A DNA stretch of 64,000 bases from Argyresthia goedartella. Its lineage: Eukaryota > Arthropoda > Insecta > Lepidoptera > Argyresthiidae. The stretch is taken from positions 3,623,501-3,687,500 of the forward strand of contig OX463809.1 of NCBI GenBank assembly GCA_949825045.1, written 5' to 3'. Every line of letters starts with the position of its first letter. The stretch's first letter is position 1. Below, piece after piece: positions 63,591 through 64,000 of this stretch. The translations under genes were made by a program, and so were the position numbers. The notes below the pieces were generated by a model, which saw only the letters and a list, made by a program, of their open reading frames with translations, was not told the DNA's origin and ran no database searches.

Positions 63591-64000
63591 CAAAATTCAT
63601 CGTACATTTTGTACAATTCGTTTAACATTTTTCTTGAACTTCGGTTTTGTCACGTCACCCGAACTTATTTTGTTACTGACGAGCATCTGCAAGGACCCCG
63701 TAGGCCTGTGGGTTTTGTACATCTATAAATTGTTCGCTTATTCATGTTTTCGCTTTAAACATAATTTGGCGTCGTATCGATCACGCCAACAGCTGTTATC
63801 AAGCTGGTTTACCCCCAGCTAGTAAGTAACCTTTCGTTACTACCACAAAGCGTAAATGTACAATAAGTAGGTATCTAAGCATAATCTTCATTGAAGACCC
63901 TAACTTCTAAATAATTGCACTTATTGCTGCCTTGATATTGTCTGTCTGCTTAAAGACAGACATCTAACATTTCTGTGGCTCAAAGCTAGCATGACACAAT
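63591..64000. other. Window end, no supported gene
   Basis: AT-rich DNA that would be intron if the exon at 63534 is real. TGTCTGTCTGCTTAAAGACAGACA at about 63939-63962 contains a short TGTCTG/CAGACA inverted repeat. Confidence 0.3.

Overview
The window looks like gene-poor, repeat-saturated insect DNA, most likely from a moth or butterfly. Support comes from BEL/Pao elements with the insect-type protease and DUF5641-like ends, a Jockey element with a PRE_C2HC-type ORF1, tRNA-derived SINEs with a 3' body common in Lepidoptera (from memory), many TAGG/CTAC motifs, and AT-rich spacers between GC-richer retroelements. No search was run, so family names rest on motif reading.

Layout. 1-6.3 kb: an intact IS630/Tc1-like transposase gene (1625-2695) between related short direct repeats, a GC-rich island (about 4.0-4.2 kb), a small inverted-repeat element (4298-4510) and a FLYWCH zinc-finger ORF (4497-4814). 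6.36-12.7 kb: BEL/Pao copy A, minus strand, with a probable 5' LTR. 12.86-15.67 kb: Jockey-1, 5' truncated but with an intact 882-aa ORF2. 15.67-36.8 kb: a nested stack. A second Jockey (Jockey-2) is split inside ORF1 at 16296/31220 by a minus-strand CR1-like element. That element holds a SINE (about 16556-16815) and, between a perfect 25-bp duplication (17234-17258 and 29838-29862), a third non-LTR element with an OTU-protease-like ORF. The third element is occupied by BEL/Pao copy B (plus strand, about 4.2 kb nearly identical to copy A but inverted). Copy B is in turn broken by a different BEL/Pao element, copy C (minus strand). Jockey-2 is interrupted again by a 5'-truncated CR1/Daphne-like element at 32507-34785.

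36.9-40.4 kb: decayed hAT/ZMYM1-like, Tc1-like and Gypsy gag pieces. 40.4-44.2 kb: non-coding DNA with two clear MITE-like inverted repeats, tandem repeats and a near-perfect hairpin. 44.2-49.4 kb: a nearly complete CR1/Daphne-like element with ORF1 and an ORF2 carrying one frameshift. 49.5-49.7 kb: the one recognisable host sequence, a ubiquitin-like protein 5 (UBL5/Hub1) ORF with an abnormal C-terminus. 49939-52943: a complete hAT transposon with matching 15-bp ends, an 8-bp CCTCTACC target duplication and an intact two-exon transposase. 53-64 kb: a second SINE, a hAT DUF659-type fragment, a decayed CR1-like element with a coiled-coil/SGNH-like ORF1, short dispersed repeats, and a possible host first exon at 63534-63584.

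Together these genes form no pathway. Almost all are mobile-element machinery, mostly broken. The parts that look able to act are the hAT transposase with its ends, the Tc1-like transposase ORF and the Jockey-1 ORF2. The nesting order gives a relative insertion history, and the large inverted BEL pair could yield double-stranded or small RNAs. Such a region would fit heterochromatin, a W chromosome or a piRNA-type locus, but the sequence alone cannot decide this.
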